Below, piece by piece: positions 22,099 to 25,327 of a DNA stretch of 25,327 bases (its first letter is position 1; every line of letters begins with the position of its first letter). This DNA comes from CAYMTN01 sp964393335 (lineage in GTDB: Bacteria > Chloroflexota > Anaerolineae > Aggregatilineales > Aggregatilineaceae). A program made the translations under genes and the position numbers. The stretch spans positions 1 through 25,327 of the forward strand of contig CAYMTN010000057.1 in NCBI GenBank assembly GCA_964393335.1, written 5' to 3'. The notes under the pieces are model-generated. The model was not told the DNA's origin. It did not search any database and saw only the letters and a program-made list of their open reading frames with translations.

Positions 22099-24207
22099 CT
22101 AGTCACCTCCCGCCTGTGCGCCACGCACGCCCGGCGGCACTACTACTTTTTGCGACGCCGGTTCCGGCTCGCCAGATGGCCACAGCGCGACCAACGTCCC
22201 CAACATCAGCACGATGCCGCCCAACCACACAAACCCGATCAGCGGATTCAGGTAAGCGCGGAACGTCACGCGGTTGCCTTCCCAGTGCGTGATAATCGCG
22301 TAAAAATCACCTTCCAGCGTATTGTACATGCCGGGGATGCTCATGTTCGTCGTCGGGTTCATCTGCCCGGTCTGCGGGTCCATCTTGTAGAAAATATCGC
22401 GCCGGGGACGGATATGATCGACGATTTTGCCGTTTTTGTACACCGTCGCTTTGGCGATGACCATCGTGCGGCCATCTTCAGACTGGGCTTCGTACAGGCC
22501 GTTATATTGCAGCGTGTACCCGCCCAGCGTCAGCCGGTCGCCCACGTCGAGCGTTTGCATGGTCGTTTGTTGAAAGGCCGTGCTGCCGATCACGCCGATG
22601 CCCAACACCACCATGCCCAGGTGGATGAAGTACCCGCCGTAGCGGCGGCGGTCCCGGTTGATCAGCCGGGAAAACGCGGTCCAGTAGTTTTCGCCCCGGC
22701 GGTGACGCGCTGCGACGCCCTTCCCGATCTCCGTCAGGGTGGCCATCCCGGCAAACGTGACCAGCCCGTACCCGGCCAGCGCCCAGCCGTCACGCGTGCC
22801 CGTCGCAAACAACGCCACGATGAGCGTCACTGCCAGCCCGACCGGGATCGCGATGGCGCGGCCCAAACGGCGGGCCGTCGAACGCCGCCACGCGGCCAGG
22901 GGTGCCACGCCCATCAGGATAAAAATGCCGACCAGGAACCAGCGCGTCACGGGCGGGTAATAGTCCGGCCCCAGGTTGATCACGGTGTCACGCAGGCCCA
23001 GGTCAACCAGAATCGTCGTGACCGCTTCGGCCCACGATCCCCACAGCACAACGATCGTCAGGCCCAGGAACAGCCAGTTGTTCAGCAAGAAAAAGCTCTC
23101 GCGGCTGAAAAACGAGTCGAGATCGTCCGCGCCGCGCAGGTCGCCGCGTTCCTGCCGCCAGGCCAGCAGCACGATGCTGACCAGCAGCGCCGTCCCCAAA
23201 AAGGCGAACATCGGGCGGCCCACTTCCGATTCGGCAAACGCATGGACGCTGCTCACTACGCCGCTGCGCGTGGCAAACGTGCCGAGCACCACCAGCAGGA
23301 AGGTCAGGATGATCAGCAGCATGTTCCAGAACTTGAGCATACCGCGTTTTTCCTGCACGACCGCGCTGTGCAAAAACGCCGTGCCGGTCAGCCAGGGCAG
23401 CAGCGCGGCGTTTTCGACCGGGTCCCACCCCCAATAACCGCCCCAACCGAGCACGTCATAAGCCCAGCGCCCGCCTAACAGCAGCCCCAGGCTGAGGAAT
23501 AACCACGCGACCAGCGCCCAGCGCCGCGTGGCACGCAGCCACCCAGTCCCCAGTTGGCCGGTCGCCAGCGCCGCAAACGCAAACGCAAACGGGATCGTGA
23601 ACCCGACAAAACCCAGGTACAACATCGGCGGGTGAATCACCATGCCGAGGTGCCTCAGCAGCGGGTTCAGACCCTGCCCATCGACCGGATGAAAGAGTCT
23701 CGCGCCGCTCATCGGGGCGAATACCGCCGGGACGATGGCCCCCGCCGGAGTCTCCCAGTAACGTTTGAACGGATTCTCAATGAAGTTGTTCAAGATCAAG
23801 AAAAAGCCCAACGTCGCCATCGTCACGACGATCACGTAGGGCATCAAGCGGCGCTCGCTGCGCCAGTTGAGCAGCAGCGCGGCAAAGGTGAACCCGCTCA
23901 TCAGCCACGACCAGAACAACAACGACCCGGCCTGGCTGCCCCACAGCCCCGTGATCAGGTAAAAATCGGGCGTGTCGAGGCTGGACGTCTGCCATACATA
24001 GGCGATGTTAAACTCGTGGTTCATCATCGCGTAGATGATCAACAGGTTGGATACCGTCAGCAATGGGAACGTCATCAGCGCCGCGTTACGCGCGCTGACG
24101 ACCAGCGCGTCCCGGCGAAGCTGTGCGCCCGCCAGCGCCGCGATCAATGCATACGCTGCCGCAAAAAACGCTAAGCCAGTGGTTATGATGCCGATTTCCG
24201 CGATCAT
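22099..24207 (-). CDS. ccmF: Haem lyase subunit CcmF
   Basis: 702 residues, about 13-15 transmembrane helices. The WWD domain RWAYDVLGWGGYWGWDPVENAALLPWL spans ~247-272. Candidate haem-ligand histidines are H192 (IHPPMLYLG), H280 (FLHSAVVQ) and H322 (SVHAF). The C-terminal part has the large external domain with GDRLTLGGYTLQY and a final helix. CcmF with CcmH transfers haem from CcmE to apocytochrome. AGGAG lies ahead of the ATG. It is the first gene of the operon, with about 380 bp of non-coding sequence upstream. Confidence 0.96.
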   Translation of the reverse strand: MIAEIGIITTGLAFFAAAYALIAALAGAQLRRDALVVSARNAALMTFPLLTVSNLLIIYAMMNHEFNIAYVWQTSSLDTPDFYLITGLWGSQAGSLLFWSWLMSGFTFAALLLNWRSERRLMPYVIVVTMATLGFFLILNNFIENPFKRYWETPAGAIVPAVFAPMSGARLFHPVDGQGLNPLLRHLGMVIHPPMLYLGFVGFTIPFAFAFAALATGQLGTGWLRATRRWALVAWLFLSLGLLLGGRWAYDVLGWGGYWGWDPVENAALLPWLTGTAFLHSAVVQEKRGMLKFWNMLLIILTFLLVVLGTFATRSGVVSSVHAFAESEVGRPMFAFLGTALLVSIVLLAWRQERGDLRGADDLDSFFSRESFFLLNNWLFLGLTIVVLWGSWAEAVTTILVDLGLRDTVINLGPDYYPPVTRWFLVGIFILMGVAPLAAWRRSTARRLGRAIAIPVGLAVTLIVALFATGTRDGWALAGYGLVTFAGMATLTEIGKGVAARHRRGENYWTAFSRLINRDRRRYGGYFIHLGMVVLGIGVIGSTAFQQTTMQTLDVGDRLTLGGYTLQYNGLYEAQSEDGRTMVIAKATVYKNGKIVDHIRPRRDIFYKMDPQTGQMNPTTNMSIPGMYNTLEGDFYAIITHWEGNRVTFRAYLNPLIGFVWLGGIVLMLGTLVALWPSGEPEPASQKVVVPPGVRGAQAGGD

Positions 24208-24587
24208 GGCTCAGTTCTCCTGACAATCGGTGGATAAGAAATTACGCTAGACAACGACACCCCAACATTCTGCACACTGTTACAATTTCCATTGATATAA
24301 CCACGACATATTCTATATAGTTTGCCATCCTGTAGAACATAACAAATTACCGGGAATTGTGCGACGATAAGCATAGATTATAAAACCGTTTTGAATAACG
24401 CTAAACCCATATTCCGCACCTGTTCGATCCGAAATGATATTTATTCCGATTTTGTGTAATTTCGGTGCGGAATATGGGCTTCTTAGTGGAGCTTCGCTGA
24501 AATGTGCCTACTTGTCGGGAAGAAGTGGCCCACCAAATCCCACTTTAGTTGTCCTGGGGAAAAACGGTGGTCATATCTGTGACCCCA
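24208..24587. other. 380-bp AT-rich non-coding region upstream of ccmF
   Basis: It probably contains the ccm operon promoter: on the minus strand, TATAGAAT and TATATC-like boxes occur near 24288-24320, but no -35/-10 pair is convincing. The 73-bp palindromic element (24406-24478) lies in it. No gene is seen; ccmE, often placed before ccmF, is absent. Confidence 0.6.
24406..24478. repeat. 73-bp palindromic element, copy 1
   Basis: Perfect 15-bp inverted ends CCCATATTCCGCACC (24406-24420) and GGTGCGGAATATGGG (24464-24478). The interior is AT-rich. It resembles 25105-25177 over its full length (same length, roughly three quarters identical by eye). Confidence 0.8.
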
Positions 24588-25025
24588 TCATGTGGACTGG
24601 GCCATTGCCGCTTCGACACGCTGTTTCAGGGCTGCACACGTTTTTGGGAACAACGGTTTGCTCATGAGGTTCATCATCGGGCTTATGAGCGGTACTGCCC
24701 AACCAGTGAACTCCTCGCGGTTAATGAAGCGTGTACGATTGGCATCGATTTCTTCGAGACGACGAATGTATCGTGGCTTAAGACCGGGCATGGGTGAGCG
24801 CGCTTCCCAGATCAATTCCTTGTTCTCCACGAGACTGACAATCGGTGCAGATAGTGTACCCGGTATGCCCGCAACTTTGAACCTGACGAGGCTATCTTGC
24901 TTCAGTTCTCCCTCTGCCGACAAGATATAGGGGTTCCATTCTGGGTAGCTGGCGAAATCAGTGAGATGCTGCCAGACCACATCAATCGGGGCATCGATTT
25001 CGATCTGCGCTTCAAATACTTTCAT
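24588..25025 (-). CDS. SRPBCC (START-like) family protein
   Basis: 145 residues; GGAGG before the ATG. The opening MKVFEAQIEIDAPIDVVWQHLTDFASYPEWNPYI is the classic SRPBCC/polyketide-cyclase-like start (strand, 'A....vW..ltDf..yp.WNP'). It is followed by alternating strands, and FTGWAVPLISPMMNLM precedes the long C-terminal helix KTCAALKQRVEAAM. Members bind hydrophobic ligands in a deep cavity; ligand and role here are unknown. It is a single gene between two palindromic elements. Confidence 0.9.
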   Translation of the reverse strand: MKVFEAQIEIDAPIDVVWQHLTDFASYPEWNPYILSAEGELKQDSLVRFKVAGIPGTLSAPIVSLVENKELIWEARSPMPGLKPRYIRRLEEIDANRTRFINREEFTGWAVPLISPMMNLMSKPLFPKTCAALKQRVEAAMAQST

Positions 25026-25327
25026 TGTGACCTCCCTCCAATATGCTTACTCTGCTGGACCTCTGCTTTCAGTATACTCGATTATGTCTTGCTCAGTCTC
25101 TTTTCCCTACATTCCGCACCGATTCGAGCCGAAATCAGATTAATTCAAATTTTGCGTGATTTTGGTGCGGATGTGGGCTAAAAATAATGAATCGTCCAGA
25201 TACCAGCCGGGTGACTCGCGACAGCCCCCTTGTTTTTGGTCAGGCCCGTCGAAAATGACCGCGAGCAGATAGGAGCTTTGTCACGCCGGAAGGTTAGTTT
25301 TTGACCTCATAACCAGGACGTATCTCA
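25026..25327. other. 302-bp non-coding region at the window end
   Basis: It contains the second 73-bp palindromic element (25105-25177). The last 150 bp show no gene, motif or repeat I can recognise. Confidence 0.55.
25105..25177. repeat. 73-bp palindromic element, copy 2
   Basis: Ends CCCTACATTCCGCACC and GGTGCGGATGTGGG (imperfect inverted repeat). The internal blocks CCGAAAT and ATTTTG.GTG follow those of copy 1. Its inverted ends have more mismatches than copy 1, so it is an older or decaying copy. Confidence 0.75.

Noticed and set aside
21799..23478. Long plus-strand open frame (559 codons) opposite ccmF and ccmH
   Set aside because: It is antisense to well-recognised ccm genes and rich in His, Arg, Gln and Pro, as expected for the shadow of GC-rich coding DNA. 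It has no domain and no ribosome binding site.

Overview
The window looks like a chromosomal segment of a GC-rich, non-proteobacterial bacterium, most probably a member of the Chloroflexota (Anaerolineae-like). That assignment is inference. It rests on a System I cytochrome c maturation operon with a CcmH carrying extra cysteines, an LLM-type (F420-class) oxidoreductase, Pro/Thr-linker lipoproteins, and intergenic palindromes with CCTCACCCC/GGGGTGAGG ends. There is no phage, plasmid or CRISPR signature. Almost all genes lie on the minus strand.

Layout. 1-494 (+) is the tail of an unrecognised protein. 601-4000 (-) holds a low-GC lipoprotein, an LLM oxidoreductase, a GNAT acetyltransferase and an orphan NMT1/THI5-like binding lipoprotein. 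A possible plus-strand small RNA (about 2817-2882) lies between the last two. 4215-5436 (+) has a membrane-anchored hypothetical, possibly leaderless, and a stand-alone EVE/Mrr-N-like (PUA-fold) protein. 5437-5903 is non-coding and filled with palindromic repeats. 5904-9738 (-) is a compact operon: M20 peptidase, 2H phosphoesterase, metallophosphoesterase, second M20 peptidase. 9837-10224 (-) is a MNT-type nucleotidyltransferase overlapping the truncated remnant of its HEPN partner. 10243-12774 (-) has an FG-GAP-like lipoprotein and a zinc-independent quinone oxidoreductase. 12880-13259 (+) is the tmRNA gene ssrA with promoter and terminator.

13338-15580 is an unusual tandem module. Two secreted proteins share a C-terminal SH3b-like domain that is almost identical in DNA, but have strongly diverged N-terminal halves. 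Similar promoter regions and palindromic repeats accompany both copies.

15588-24207 (-) is the cytochrome c maturation operon, transcribed in the order ccmF, ccmH, ccmG/tlpA, a CcmI-like small membrane protein, a large membrane-anchored c-type cytochrome, ccmA, ccmB, ccmC, ccmD. CcmA and CcmB form the ABC part, CcmC and CcmD handle haem, CcmF/CcmH ligate it, and CcmG/CcmH keep apocytochrome thiols reduced. The embedded cytochrome is a likely client. ccmE is not in the window. A palindromic repeat sits between ccmB and ccmC. 24588-25025 (-) is a SRPBCC-family protein lying between two 73-bp copies of another palindromic element.

I found no complete new multi-gene system. The least explained items are the constant/variable secreted-protein module, the M20/2H/metallophosphoesterase operon, the two palindrome families and the small-RNA candidate.
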